Shown here one piece after another: positions 1-8,128 of a stretch of DNA of 64,000 nucleotides (positions within the stretch are counted from its first letter, which is position 1; every line of letters starts with the position of its first letter). Both the position numbers and the translations under genes were made by a program. The stretch comes from ZC4RG20 sp963702105. GTDB lineage: Bacteria > Pseudomonadota > Gammaproteobacteria > Steroidobacterales > Rariloculaceae. The stretch is from contig OY969712.1 of assembly GCA_963702105.1 (NCBI GenBank), forward strand, positions 2,294,001 through 2,358,000. Direction: 5' to 3'. The notes below the pieces were generated by a model. The model was not told the origin of the DNA. It was given only the letters and a program-made list of their open reading frames with translations, and searched no databases.

Positions 1-1
1 G

Positions 2-475
2 CTTACGGGGCTCATGTACTACCCGCTCGAGAACACCTGCATGCACGTCACCTCGACGGGCCCGGACCACCCGCCGCTCGCCGTGTACGCCGAGAACTCG
101 AAGATAGAAGTGGCGCCGGATACGAAGGACGTCGGCACGATCCAGGCAATCTCGGTGCAGACCGGCGCGACGGCCTGGAAGCACTCGCAGCGCGCCGCGA
201 CGCTTTCGCTCGTCTCGACGGGCGGCGGGCTCGTGTTCGGCGGGGACGTCAACGGCCGCTTCAGAGCCTACGACCAACGCAGCGGCAAGGTCCTCTGGGA
301 GGTCAACCTCGGCTCCCCCGTCAACGGCTATCCCATCAGCTTCGCCGTGGACGGGCGTCAGTACGTCGCCGTGAGCACGGGGGGCTCGGGTCTCGCTTAC
401 GGGCTCGTGTCGCTGACGCCCGACCTGCATCCCGGGACGGGGAATCAGCTGTACGTGTTTGCGCTGCCGCGATAG
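2..475 (+). CDS. PQQ-dependent dehydrogenase, C-terminal part (5' end outside window)
   Basis: This is the last ~157 residues of a quinoprotein dehydrogenase of the beta-propeller alcohol/glucose dehydrogenase class, which oxidises alcohols or sugars in the periplasm using PQQ. The frame is open to the left edge, so the start lies outside the window. Visible features are the propeller-blade phrases TWKHSQRA-like (AWKHSQRA), GGLVFGGDVNGRFRAYD and GKVLWEVNLGSPVNGYPISF, followed by DGRQYVAVSTGG near the C-terminus, all typical of this family. No C-terminal cytochrome c domain (CXXCH) is present, so it would be a type I rather than a quinohaemoprotein enzyme. The substrate cannot be told from this piece. 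Confidence 0.85.
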   Translation, partial: LTGLMYYPLENTCMHVTSTGPDHPPLAVYAENSKIEVAPDTKDVGTIQAISVQTGATAWKHSQRAATLSLVSTGGGLVFGGDVNGRFRAYDQRSGKVLWEVNLGSPVNGYPISFAVDGRQYVAVSTGGSGLAYGLVSLTPDLHPGTGNQLYVFALPR

Positions 476-637
476 CGGGCGGCCGGCAGAGACGTCGGTG
501 GTGGGCTTCAGCCTCGGCGTAAGGGCGGTGTCGGGACCGCCGTGAACCCGTCCCGTATTCGCGGGAACGATATCCTCGTGGGGCGGCAGCAGGGTTCATG
601 CACGCGCCTCCGGCTTGCCACCGCATCTTGAGTCCGT

Positions 638-1606
638 TCATGAACCGTGCGGGCTACTGGCCCCGGCCGACCGGTCCGAATGCCGGGCATAGAGATCCGG
701 CAGCGATGCAGGTCGGCCCTTGAAGCGCTTGTGCAGCCACAGGTACTGCTCGGGGCTCTCGCGTATGAACCCCTCGAGCAGCGCGGACAGCCGCCGCGTG
801 TCCTCGACCGGGTCCTCGCTCGGGAGACCTTCGAGGGGCGCGTGGAAGCGCAGCTCGTAGCGGGCCTCCCCCGGCAGGCGGCGAAACGAGAACGGCACGA
901 CGGCGGCGCCGCTGACCCGCGCGATTCGGCTGGTCGCGACATTCGTCATAGCGAGCTCGTGGAAGAACGGCAGCAGCGCGGCGTTGGCGCCCGCGTGGTA
1001 TTGGTCGGGGGCGTACCAGATCACGGCATTGCGCTTGAGGCTCTTGAGCAGCGAACGCACGTCGTCGCTCGAAGCGAACTCGTGCGCGCTCTGCAGCCGC
1101 CCGCGGCGCTGAATCGCGTCGAGCAGCGGATTGCTGCGATGGCTGAACATGCAGGCGAAAAGCGGCACGAGGCGCTTGAATGGCCGGCCGCAGATCTCGA
1201 GCGTGGTGAAATGTCCCGTGAACAGGAGGACGCCTCGGCCGGCCGCGACGGCGGCCTCCAGATGCTCGCGGCCGACGATGTCGAAGCGGTCGGTGAGGCG
1301 CCGGTCCGGCGCGTACCAGGCGAAGGCCGATTCGGCGAGCGAGGCGCCGAGCGCGGCGAAATGGCGCCGTGCCAGACTTTCGATCTCCGCGGGCGCGAGC
1401 TCCGGGAAGCACAGCTCGAGGTTGCGCGCGACGATCCGCCGCTGCTTCTTCGCGAGCCGATACGCGAGGCCGCCGAGCCGCTCGTGCAGCGCCAACGCGG
1501 CGCCGAGCGGCAGCAGCGCCGTGAGCCGCAGCCACAGCCAAAACGCCCAGACCGGCCAGAAGCGCGGCGCGGCATACGAAACGGGGTCAGAGCCCTCTTT
1601 TCCCAT
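638..1606 (-). CDS. lpxL: Lipid A biosynthesis lauroyl/myristoyl acyltransferase (LpxL/HtrB family)
   Basis: Inner-membrane acyltransferase that adds a secondary acyl chain to the Kdo-lipid A precursor. The N-terminal region has a hydrophobic anchor (PVWAFWLWLRLTALLPLG), then the family's H-x4-E catalytic motif in TGHFTTLEICGR, the YAPDQ motif, and the usual ending YLWLHKRFKGRP. Length (~322 aa) is normal. The chosen ATG has no clear ribosome site. An in-frame TTG lies 30 bases upstream. Codons 2-8 (GKEGSDP) are encoded by a dispersed GGGGTCAGAGCCC element, so the true N-terminus is uncertain. It lies downstream of msbA on the same strand, which fits a lipid A assembly and export unit. Confidence 0.85.
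   Translation of the reverse strand: MGKEGSDPVSYAAPRFWPVWAFWLWLRLTALLPLGAALALHERLGGLAYRLAKKQRRIVARNLELCFPELAPAEIESLARRHFAALGASLAESAFAWYAPDRRLTDRFDIVGREHLEAAVAAGRGVLLFTGHFTTLEICGRPFKRLVPLFACMFSHRSNPLLDAIQRRGRLQSAHEFASSDDVRSLLKSLKRNAVIWYAPDQYHAGANAALLPFFHELAMTNVATSRIARVSGAAVVPFSFRRLPGEARYELRFHAPLEGLPSEDPVEDTRRLSALLEGFIRESPEQYLWLHKRFKGRPASLPDLYARHSDRSAGASSPHGS
1583..1601. repeat. Dispersed GGGGTCAGAGCCC element, copy 1
   Basis: GGGGTCAGAGCCCTCTTTT, lying inside the 5' end of lpxL. An inverted copy follows at 1675-1698. The same core recurs at 14884 and twice at 54048. The structure resembles short REP-like palindromic elements; no transposase is visible in the window. Confidence 0.75.
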
Positions 1607-1674
1607 CCGATTGTTCGCTTTGGATTCGTAGGCCAATCGTACAGGCCGCGCGAGCGCAGAGCCCTCCCGCGCGG

Positions 1675-1698
1675 AAAAAAGGGCTCTGACCCCTTTTT
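1675..1698. repeat. Dispersed GGGGTCAGAGCCC element, copy 2 (inverted to copy 1)
   Basis: AAAAAAGGGCTCTGACCCC followed by a T run, between the end of msbA (stop at 1704) and the start of lpxL. With copy 1 it forms an inverted pair ~75 bp apart. Transcribed from the minus strand, the two could pair into a long hairpin between the msbA and lpxL messages. Confidence 0.75.
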
Positions 1699-1703
1699 GG
1701 GGG

Positions 1704-3530
1704 TCAGGCGGCGAGTTGGGCGCGCTGCAGTGCCGCGTAGTAGCCGCCGAGCCGCATGAGCTCCTCGTGGGTGCCCGTCTCGACGATGCGCCCGTCCTGC
1801 ATGGCGACGATACGGTCGGCCCTCTCTACCGTCGAGAGACGGTGGGCGACGACGAGGGTCGTGCGGCCCCGCATGAGCCGCGCGAGCGCGCTCTGGATGC
1901 GCCGTTCGGAGTCGGTATCGAGTGCCGAGGTCGCCTCGTCGAGCACGAGCACGGGTGCGTCCTTGAGCAGCGCGCGAGCGATCGCGATGCGCTGGCGCTG
2001 GCCGCCCGAGAGCAGCAGCCCGCGCTCGCCGACGCGCGTATCCAGCCCTTCGGGCAAACCCGCCGCAAACTCCGTCACGTGCGCGGCCTCGGCGGCACGC
2101 TCAACGTCGGCGCGCGAGCGCCCGGCGAGGCCGCCGTAGGCGATATTGTTCGCGATCGTGTCGTCGAACAGCACGACATCCTGGCTCACGATGCTCAACT
2201 GCCTGCGCAGATCCGCGAGCCGATACTCCCGAATGTCGCGGCCGTCGAGCAGAATCCCGCCGGAGCTCAGGTCGTAGAAGCGTGCGAGCAGGCTCACGAG
2301 CGTGGACTTGCCGCTGCCGGAACGGCCGACGAATGCGACGTGGCTGCCCGCGGGAATTTCGATGGAGAAATCCCTGAGCGCTTCCGTGCCTGCGCCCTCG
2401 TACGCGAATCCCGCATGCCGGTACTCTATCCTTCCCCGCGCGCGCTCGAGCGGCACTTTGCCGCCGTCCGGCTCGCCGGGCTCGTCGAGAGACTCGAATA
2501 CGCTCTCGCCCGCGGCGACGGCACGCTGCAGGATGGGATTCACGTTCGTGATGCGCTTCAGCGGCGCGAGCACCATGCCCATCGCGGCCAGAAAGCCGAT
2601 GAAACCCGAGGCTCCGAGCGAGCCGCCCGAGCGATCCACCGCGAACGCCGCGTACACCACGGTCGCGATGCCGGCCGCGACGGCGAGCTGCGTGAGGCCG
2701 TCGCCGAGCGTGCGCACGGCCGCGAGCCGCACGTGCAGGCGATTGTTGCGGTCGTTGACTTGCCCGAATTCCGCTCGAGCCCGCCGCTGCCCCTCGAAGA
2801 TCTTGATGACCCGATGGCCGCTCAGCGACTGCTGCACGGCACGCGTGAACTCGCCCATCGAAATTTGAATGCGGCTGCTGTAGCGCCGCAGCGCTTTGCC
2901 GGCGTACGCGACGAGCAGCCCGACAGTCGGCGCGAGGACGGCGACCAGCAGCGTGAGCCGCGGGCTCATGTAGATCATGACGCCCACGAGCGCTGCGATC
3001 GTCACCGAGTCGCGCACGAGCACGATGACGGCGTTCGAGAGCCCCTCCGCGAGCTGCTCGACGTTGTACGTGAGCTTCGAGATCAGCAGGCCCGTCGCGT
3101 GCCGGTCGAAGTAGCGCGCCGGCAGCGCCTGGTAGTGGCCGAACAGCTCACGCCGCAGGTCCATGATGACCGAGCGGCCTACCCAGCTGAGCCCGTAAAC
3201 GGCCAGGAAATCCATCGTGCCGCGGACGGGAAAGACGATGACGATGAGCAGCGGAAGCAGGTAGCTGCCGTGCCGGCCGCTGTCCTCGAGCACGGCGATG
3301 ACCCGACTCATGAGGGGCGGCACGGCGGCATCGGCGAGCGCGTGCACGATCATCGCCCCCAGGGCCCCGGCGACCACGGCGCGATGCGGGCGCACGTACG
3401 CCAGCAGGCGGCGGTAGACGGCGGCCGCCCCGCTCCGGGCAACCGCCTCCCTGGCGGCCCCCGCGGCGCTCGTGGTCGTATTCAAAAGCAGCTGAGGCCT
3501 GCGCGGAACGTTGACCGCGCAGCGTAGCAA
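1704..3530 (-). CDS. msbA: Lipid A export ABC transporter, fused permease/ATPase (MsbA)
   Basis: Half-transporter that flips lipid A-core across the inner membrane. Residues ~25-340 form the six-helix ABC exporter domain; residues ~360-605 form the nucleotide-binding domain with Walker A (GRSGSGKST), Q-loop (SIVSQDVVLFDD), signature LSGGQRQRIAIARALL, Walker B (VLVLDEATSALD) and the H-loop (VVAHRLST). Length 608 aa is close to the ~580 aa norm, with about 25 extra N-terminal residues. The 3530 start is a TTG with no strong ribosome site; another in-frame TTG at 3485 is possible. It sits upstream of lpxL and is divergent from the MarR gene across ~100 bp. Confidence 0.92.
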   Translation of the reverse strand: MLRCAVNVPRRPQLLLNTTTSAAGAAREAVARSGAAAVYRRLLAYVRPHRAVVAGALGAMIVHALADAAVPPLMSRVIAVLEDSGRHGSYLLPLLIVIVFPVRGTMDFLAVYGLSWVGRSVIMDLRRELFGHYQALPARYFDRHATGLLISKLTYNVEQLAEGLSNAVIVLVRDSVTIAALVGVMIYMSPRLTLLVAVLAPTVGLLVAYAGKALRRYSSRIQISMGEFTRAVQQSLSGHRVIKIFEGQRRARAEFGQVNDRNNRLHVRLAAVRTLGDGLTQLAVAAGIATVVYAAFAVDRSGGSLGASGFIGFLAAMGMVLAPLKRITNVNPILQRAVAAGESVFESLDEPGEPDGGKVPLERARGRIEYRHAGFAYEGAGTEALRDFSIEIPAGSHVAFVGRSGSGKSTLVSLLARFYDLSSGGILLDGRDIREYRLADLRRQLSIVSQDVVLFDDTIANNIAYGGLAGRSRADVERAAEAAHVTEFAAGLPEGLDTRVGERGLLLSGGQRQRIAIARALLKDAPVLVLDEATSALDTDSERRIQSALARLMRGRTTLVVAHRLSTVERADRIVAMQDGRIVETGTHEELMRLGGYYAALQRAQLAA

Positions 3531-3586
3531 AGGCGGCTGCGGGCCGCCACGCCGCCCCCGGAGGTCTTGAAGACGCGGCGAACCAC

Positions 3587-3607
3587 GCTTATTATAAGCA
3601 TGCTTAT
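3587..3607. promoter_or_regulatory. Overlapping palindromic operator upstream of marR-emrAB
   Basis: Half-sites GCTTAT (3587-3592), ATAAGC (3594-3599) and GCTTAT (3602-3607) form two overlapping inverted repeats, including the perfect 14-bp palindrome ATAAGCATGCTTAT (3594-3607). This is the only AT-rich block in the intergenic region between msbA and the MarR gene and ends 25 bases before the MarR ATG, so an autoregulatory MarR site is likely. Function is inferred from position and symmetry. Confidence 0.65.
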
Positions 3608-3632
3608 CTTAACGCCACTCCGCCACCCCGCC

Positions 3633-4187
3633 ATGAATGCCCAATCGGACCCGAAGCGCAGCATCGGCTTCCTGCTCACGGACGTCTCGCGGATGCTCAG
3701 GCGCAACTTCAACCGCCGCGTCCAGGCGCTCGGCCTCACGCAGGCGCAGTGGCGCGCCATCGCGTATCTCGCGCGCAGCGAGGGCATGAACCAGGCGTGC
3801 CTCGCCGAGAGTCTCGAGGTGCAGCCGATCACGCTCGCGCGGCTCGTAGACCGTATGCAGTCGGCCGGCTGGGTCGAACGCCGCACGGATCCCGAGGACC
3901 GACGCGCCGTGCGGCTTTATCTGACCGAGAAGTCCCAGCCCATCCTCGACGAGATGCACGTGCACGCATCCCGCATGCTCGAGGACGTCCTGACGGGCGT
4001 CCCGCCCGCGGCACGCGAGCAGCTCATCGAGGCCCTTTGCATCATGAAGCAGAACCTCTCGGCCGCCGAGACGGCGGCCGCCGCTCAGCAAGGCTCGAAC
4101 GGAAGGAAGAGCAAGGATGTCGGAAAACAGCAATCAAACGAAGGCATCGGTCGGCGACGCCAAGGCGAGCGGCGCCGTGCCCGCTGA
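3633..4187 (+). CDS. MarR-family transcriptional regulator of the adjacent efflux operon
   Basis: Winged-helix regulator of about 184 aa. The core runs IGFLLTDVSRMLRR, then the recognition region MNQACLAESLEVQPITLARL and the wing WVERRTDPEDRRAVRLYLT, all canonical for MarR/SlyA/EmrR proteins. The ATG at 3633 gives a normal N-terminus; in-frame ATGs further up fall on the operator. The C-terminal ~30 residues are basic, Gln-rich and low complexity, and their codons overlap the start of the EmrA-like gene by 71 bp. Position and the palindrome at 3587 suggest it represses itself and emrAB, as EmrR does; ligands are unknown. Confidence 0.9.
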   Translation: MNAQSDPKRSIGFLLTDVSRMLRRNFNRRVQALGLTQAQWRAIAYLARSEGMNQACLAESLEVQPITLARLVDRMQSAGWVERRTDPEDRRAVRLYLTEKSQPILDEMHVHASRMLEDVLTGVPPAAREQLIEALCIMKQNLSAAETAAAAQQGSNGRKSKDVGKQQSNEGIGRRRQGERRRAR

Positions 4188-5298
4188 ACCGGAACGGCCC
4201 GCCGCGCGCGGCGGCCGCCGGCTGCTGCGCGGTGCGCTGCTCGTGCTCGGCCCCGTGGCCGTTCTCGTCGGCGGCGCCTACGTCTATTTCACGTCGGGCC
4301 GCTATGCGGAGACCGAGAACGCGTACGTGCAGGCCGACAAGGTCGTCGTCAGCGCCGAGGTCGCCGGCACGATCACGCGCGTCGGTGTCGAGGAGAACCA
4401 GCCGGTCGCGGCCGGCGACCTCCTGTTCGTCATCGACGACCGTCCCTATCGCGCGGCGCTCGCGCGAGCCGATGCGCAGATGCGCGCCGTGAAGTCCTTT
4501 CTCGACGGGCTCGTGGCTTCATACCAGGGCAAGCTCGACGAGCTCGCGCTCGCGCGCACGAACCTCGCGTATACGAAGCGCGAGCTCACGCGCCAGCAGG
4601 GGCTGCAGGCCAAGAAGCTCGGCACCGAGGCCAACGTCGACCGCGCTGAGCACGACTATGACGTCGCCAAGCAGCAGATCCCCATTGCCGAGCAGGCGAT
4701 CCGTCAGCTCGAGGCCCAGCTCGGCGGCGGCCCGAACGTGTCGCTGAGCGAGCAGCCCATGTACCTCGCCATGAAGGCCGCGCGAGACACGGCCGAGGTC
4801 GACCTTCAGCACACGGTCGTACGCGCGCCGTTCGCGGGCATCGCGAGCAAGGTGCCCGTCGTCGGCCAGCACGTGGCGCCCGGCACTCCGGTCATGAGCG
4901 TCGTCAAGAACCGCCAGATGTGGATAGAGGCGAACTACAAAGAAACCGACCTCACGCACGTCTGCCCCGGTCAGCCCGTGGAAATCACGATCGACACGTA
5001 CCCCGACCGTCATTGGCACGGGTCCGTCGCGAGCATCAGCGAGGCAACGGGCGCCGAGTTCTCGGTCATCCCTGCGCAGAACGCCACGGGGAACTGGGTG
5101 AAGATCACGCAGCGCATTCCCGTGCGCATCGCCTTGCCCGTCGGCGGCGACGATCCGCTGCTGCGTGCGGGCATGAGCGCGACGGTCTCGATCGATACCG
5201 GATACCACCGCCCGGTCCCGGCCTTCCTGCGCTTCGGGACCGCCTCGGCGGCGGCGTCGAACCCGATGCCGAAGGCGTGCGGCGACAGCGCCGGCTGA
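4117..5298 (+). CDS. emrA: EmrA/HlyD-family membrane fusion protein of a tripartite efflux pump
   Basis: Periplasmic adaptor linking an inner-membrane MFS pump to an outer-membrane channel. One transmembrane segment (LLVLGPVAVLVGGAYVYF, near residues 40-60) is followed by the typical ENAYVQADKVVVSAEVAG strand, a lipoyl-like half (GVEENQPVAAGDLLFVIDD), a long helical hairpin (~residues 105-205), the second lipoyl half (VVRAPFAGIASKVPVVGQHV) and a beta-barrel (WIEANYKETDLTHVCPGQP). Length 393 aa is typical of EmrA. The ATG follows GGAAGAGCAAGG and lies inside the end of the MarR gene, implying coupled translation. No outer-membrane TolC partner is encoded nearby. Confidence 0.92.
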   Translation: MSENSNQTKASVGDAKASGAVPAEPERPAARGGRRLLRGALLVLGPVAVLVGGAYVYFTSGRYAETENAYVQADKVVVSAEVAGTITRVGVEENQPVAAGDLLFVIDDRPYRAALARADAQMRAVKSFLDGLVASYQGKLDELALARTNLAYTKRELTRQQGLQAKKLGTEANVDRAEHDYDVAKQQIPIAEQAIRQLEAQLGGGPNVSLSEQPMYLAMKAARDTAEVDLQHTVVRAPFAGIASKVPVVGQHVAPGTPVMSVVKNRQMWIEANYKETDLTHVCPGQPVEITIDTYPDRHWHGSVASISEATGAEFSVIPAQNATGNWVKITQRIPVRIALPVGGDDPLLRAGMSATVSIDTGYHRPVPAFLRFGTASAAASNPMPKACGDSAG

Positions 5299-5356
5299 GC
5301 GGCGCGCGCTCGCGCCGAAGAGGCGCGAGCGCGGCCTGATCCACACGGGAGCAGCG

Positions 5357-6931
5357 ATGGACACGAGCGCTTCGGTTCGGCACCGGGGCATGATCACGAT
5401 CTCGATCATGCTGGCGACGATCATGCAGGTCATCGATATGACCATCGTCAACGTCGCGCTGCCCCACATGCAGGGCAATATGTCCGCGACGCAGGATCAG
5501 ATCTCCTGGGTGCTGACGTCCTACATCGTCTCGGCCGCGATCATGACGCCGCTCACGGGCGTGCTGGCATCGCGCTTCGGCCGCAAGCACCTGTTCGCGT
5601 TCAGCGTCGTCGGCTTCACGATCGCGTCGATGCTCTGCGGCTCGGCGACCTCGCTCGAGCAGATCGTGATCTATCGCGTGCTGCAGGGTGCGCTCGGCGC
5701 GAGCCTCGTGCCGCTCGCGCAGGCCGTGCTGCTCGATACCTATCCGCGCGAGCGGCACGGCTCCGCCATGGCCCTTTGGGGCATGGGCGTCATGGTCGGC
5801 CCGATCCTCGGGCCGACGCTCGGCGGCTACCTGACCGAGTACTACAGCTGGCGCTGGGCGTTCTACATCAACGTCCCGCTCGGCATCCTGGCGCTGCTCG
5901 GCATCCTCGCCTTCGTACCCCAGACGGAGAAGCGCCGCGGCGGCGGCTTCGACTTCTTCGGCTTCGCCCTGTTGAGCCTCGCCATTGGGGCGCTGCAGAT
6001 GATGCTCGACCGCGGCAACTCGCTCGACTGGTTCGGCTCGACCGAGATCGTGCTCGAGACCGTGATCGCGGGCCTCGCGCTGTATATGTTCCTCGTGCAC
6101 ATGTTCACCGCGGAGAAGCCCTTCATCGAGCCCGCGCTCTTCAAGGACCGGAACTTCGTCGCCGGGCTCATGCTGATTTTCGTCGTCGGCGTCATGCTGC
6201 TCGCGACGCTGGCCCTGCTGCCGCCGTTCCTGCAGAACCTGCTCGGCTTTCCGGTCGTCACGGCCGGTCTCGTGCTCGCGCCGCGCGGCGTCGGCACCCT
6301 GTTCGCGATGCTGGCCGTCGGGCGCCTCGTCGAGCGTGTGGACACGCGCTATCTCGTGCTGTTCGGGCTCGTCATGACGGCCGTCTCGATGTGGCAGATG
6401 TCGCTTTGGTCCCTCAACGTCGGCATCAAGGACATCGTCGTCACGGGCATCGTGCAGGGCGTGGGGCTGGGCTTCATTTTCGTGCCGCTCAGCACGGCGG
6501 CGTTCGCGACGCTCGCGCCGGAGCTGCGCAACGAGGGCACGGCGATGTTCAGCCTGATCCGCAACATCGGCAGCAGCATCGGCATCTCGCTGGTCATGAC
6601 CCTGCTCGGCGAGCGGCTGCAGGTCGATCACGCGGCGCTGGCCGATCACCTGACGCCGTTTCGCAGCGCGATGAGCTGGCTACCGCGCGCGTGGGATCTC
6701 GGCACGGCGACGGGCCCCCTCGCCCTGAACGGGGAAGTGACTCGGCAGGCCGCGATGATGGCCTATCTCGACGACTTCAGGCTCATGATGTACATGACGG
6801 TCGTCGCCGTGCCCATGCTACTGCTGCTGCGGCCGGCGCCGCGGGCTCGCTCGCGCCGGCGCGCGCAGTCGGGCGCCGCGCCGGCGGCTGCACCGCGCAC
6901 CGAGCAGGCCGCTCACGCGGCCATGGAATGA
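5357..6931 (+). CDS. emrB: EmrB/QacA-type DHA2 family MFS drug exporter
   Basis: Proton-driven 14-helix efflux transporter, the inner-membrane partner of the EmrA-like adaptor 58 bp upstream. It starts with the classic DHA2 region MQVIDMTIVNVALP, followed by SWVLTSYIVSAAIMTPLTG and motif A (SRFGRKHLF). Motif C-like GMGVMVGPILGPTLGG and the WRWAFYINVPLG stretch are also present. Length 524 aa fits EmrB. The C-terminus ends in an Arg/Ala-rich cytoplasmic tail of ~30 residues. The ATG follows GGGAGCAGCG. Substrates are expected to be hydrophobic toxicants or fatty acids, but the sequence does not tell which. Confidence 0.93.
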   Translation: MDTSASVRHRGMITISIMLATIMQVIDMTIVNVALPHMQGNMSATQDQISWVLTSYIVSAAIMTPLTGVLASRFGRKHLFAFSVVGFTIASMLCGSATSLEQIVIYRVLQGALGASLVPLAQAVLLDTYPRERHGSAMALWGMGVMVGPILGPTLGGYLTEYYSWRWAFYINVPLGILALLGILAFVPQTEKRRGGGFDFFGFALLSLAIGALQMMLDRGNSLDWFGSTEIVLETVIAGLALYMFLVHMFTAEKPFIEPALFKDRNFVAGLMLIFVVGVMLLATLALLPPFLQNLLGFPVVTAGLVLAPRGVGTLFAMLAVGRLVERVDTRYLVLFGLVMTAVSMWQMSLWSLNVGIKDIVVTGIVQGVGLGFIFVPLSTAAFATLAPELRNEGTAMFSLIRNIGSSIGISLVMTLLGERLQVDHAALADHLTPFRSAMSWLPRAWDLGTATGPLALNGEVTRQAAMMAYLDDFRLMMYMTVVAVPMLLLLRPAPRARSRRRAQSGAAPAAAPRTEQAAHAAME

Positions 6932-6951
6932 CGGGGGCCTCGGCGGCGCAT

Positions 6952-7003
6952 GCAGCGCCGCGAACGTCGCAGCGCCGCGAACGTCCGTACGCTCGCGGCG
7001 CTG
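6952..7003. terminator. Tandem duplication plus strong stem-loop between convergent genes
   Basis: A 17-bp unit (GCAGCGCCGCGAACGTC) is repeated head to tail at 6952-6968 and 6969-6985. The second copy's CAGCGCCGCGA (6970-6980) pairs perfectly with TCGCGGCGCTG (6993-7003) across a 12-base loop. It lies between the ends of emrB (plus) and the cytochrome gene (minus), where a bidirectional transcription barrier is expected. There is no U-tract, so intrinsic termination is uncertain. Confidence 0.5.
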
Positions 7004-7017
7004 CCGGGGCCCGCGGC

Positions 7018-7689
7018 TTACTTCGCGGGGGTCTTCTTCGGCGGGTACCAGAACTCGAGGTGGCAGCTCTCGCAGGCCTCGTCGAGCGAGCCGCCCGCGT
7101 CGGACAACTTATCCTTGTCGCGCGCGTCAACGGCCTTGATCGACTCCATTACGGCCGTATGCAGCACCTGCGCGTGCGCAACCCAGGCGCCCCAGTTCTG
7201 CTCGCGCAGCTTCTCGATCTGATCGCCCGAGAGCTCGTCCTCCGGGTATTCCGAAACCGCGCCCGGCTTGTCGGTGCGCCGGCCCGGGATCATGAGCGCA
7301 TTCGCCATCTCGGCCAGCGTCAGCGCATCGCCGCGCACGGCGGCCCAGTCCGCATCCGTTTTCGGGGCTTTCTCGATGATGCCCTTTTTCGTCACGTCCA
7401 CGGCCACGGAGTCCCAGAGGCGCTGCGCGGTCGGCATGACGACGTATTCCATGACGTCGGCCACCGTGGCCGTCGGCTCGAAGCCGTAGGGTGTCGGCAA
7501 GTTCTTGAGGTTGGCGGGATTGCTCGAAGCCGCTCCGGCGGCCGGCGAATCCTGCTGGGCGGAAGCCGTCGCGCCCAGGGCGCACAAAGCGACAGCGGCC
7601 GGCGCGAGCAGAGCGGGCGCGAGGCGGCGGACGCGGCGCGCGCCGCCGCGGGCGGAGCCAGCACGAAACAGGGAGCTCGGTGTCTTCAT
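7018..7689 (-). CDS. Exported cytochrome c with C-terminal haem site (cytochrome c'-like)
   Basis: Periplasmic c-type cytochrome of 223 aa. The N-terminus is an Arg-rich signal peptide with hydrophobic core ALLAPAAVALCALGATASAQ. A helical region (VMEYVVMPTAQRLWDSVAV) leads to a single haem-binding CESCH close to the C-terminus, followed by LEFWYPP. A C-terminal CXXCH in a helical protein is the layout of class II cytochromes c' and related proteins. The ATG is preceded by AGGAATCATCGT. It may pass electrons for a neighbouring quinoprotein dehydrogenase, but no gene here is an obvious obligate partner. Confidence 0.8.
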   Translation of the reverse strand: MKTPSSLFRAGSARGGARRVRRLAPALLAPAAVALCALGATASAQQDSPAAGAASSNPANLKNLPTPYGFEPTATVADVMEYVVMPTAQRLWDSVAVDVTKKGIIEKAPKTDADWAAVRGDALTLAEMANALMIPGRRTDKPGAVSEYPEDELSGDQIEKLREQNWGAWVAHAQVLHTAVMESIKAVDARDKDKLSDAGGSLDEACESCHLEFWYPPKKTPAK

Positions 7690-8128
7690 ACGATGATTCC
7701 TAAGCCGATCAGCGGCGTACTTTCGTTGGCGGGCCGTTTCTAATCTATCACCATTCGACCGGCAGCCGCGACGCGGCTCGTGGAGCGCTCGCTCACCGGG
7801 GATGCCTCATTCGGCCTCGAATAGCTCACGCCCGGATTTTAGCTCCCTCGGGCATCGATGAAAGGTTAAAAACCGTTCAGGTAACGGGCGCCGTTAACCC
7901 CCGCCGTTCCGAATGGCACGCTCGGTTAACGTTGTGGAGCCCGTGCCGGCGGCGCGCTTGCCGCGCAAGGGACCTGCTCGGCGAGCGCCGCGGGGCGGCG
8001 GGTCCTGGGCCGGAACCAGTCCCGCGGGGGCTTGTCGGATCTGTCAGGGGCGTATAACTAGGATTAGGTCCCGGCCGGCCGGTATCATCCGGCCATTGCA
8101 CCGCTACCGTCAGCCAAGGAGAAGTGCC
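7690..8128. other. Intergenic region between cytochrome and M16 protease genes
   Basis: 439 bp with no gene that I can support. The left part serves the minus-strand cytochrome; the right part should hold the promoter of the protease gene. The imperfect inverted repeat GGTAACGGGCGCCGTTAACC lies near 7880-7900. A possible promoter is TTGTCG (8032-8037), 15 bases, TATAAC (8053-8058); the spacing is short, so this is weak. Confidence 0.4.
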
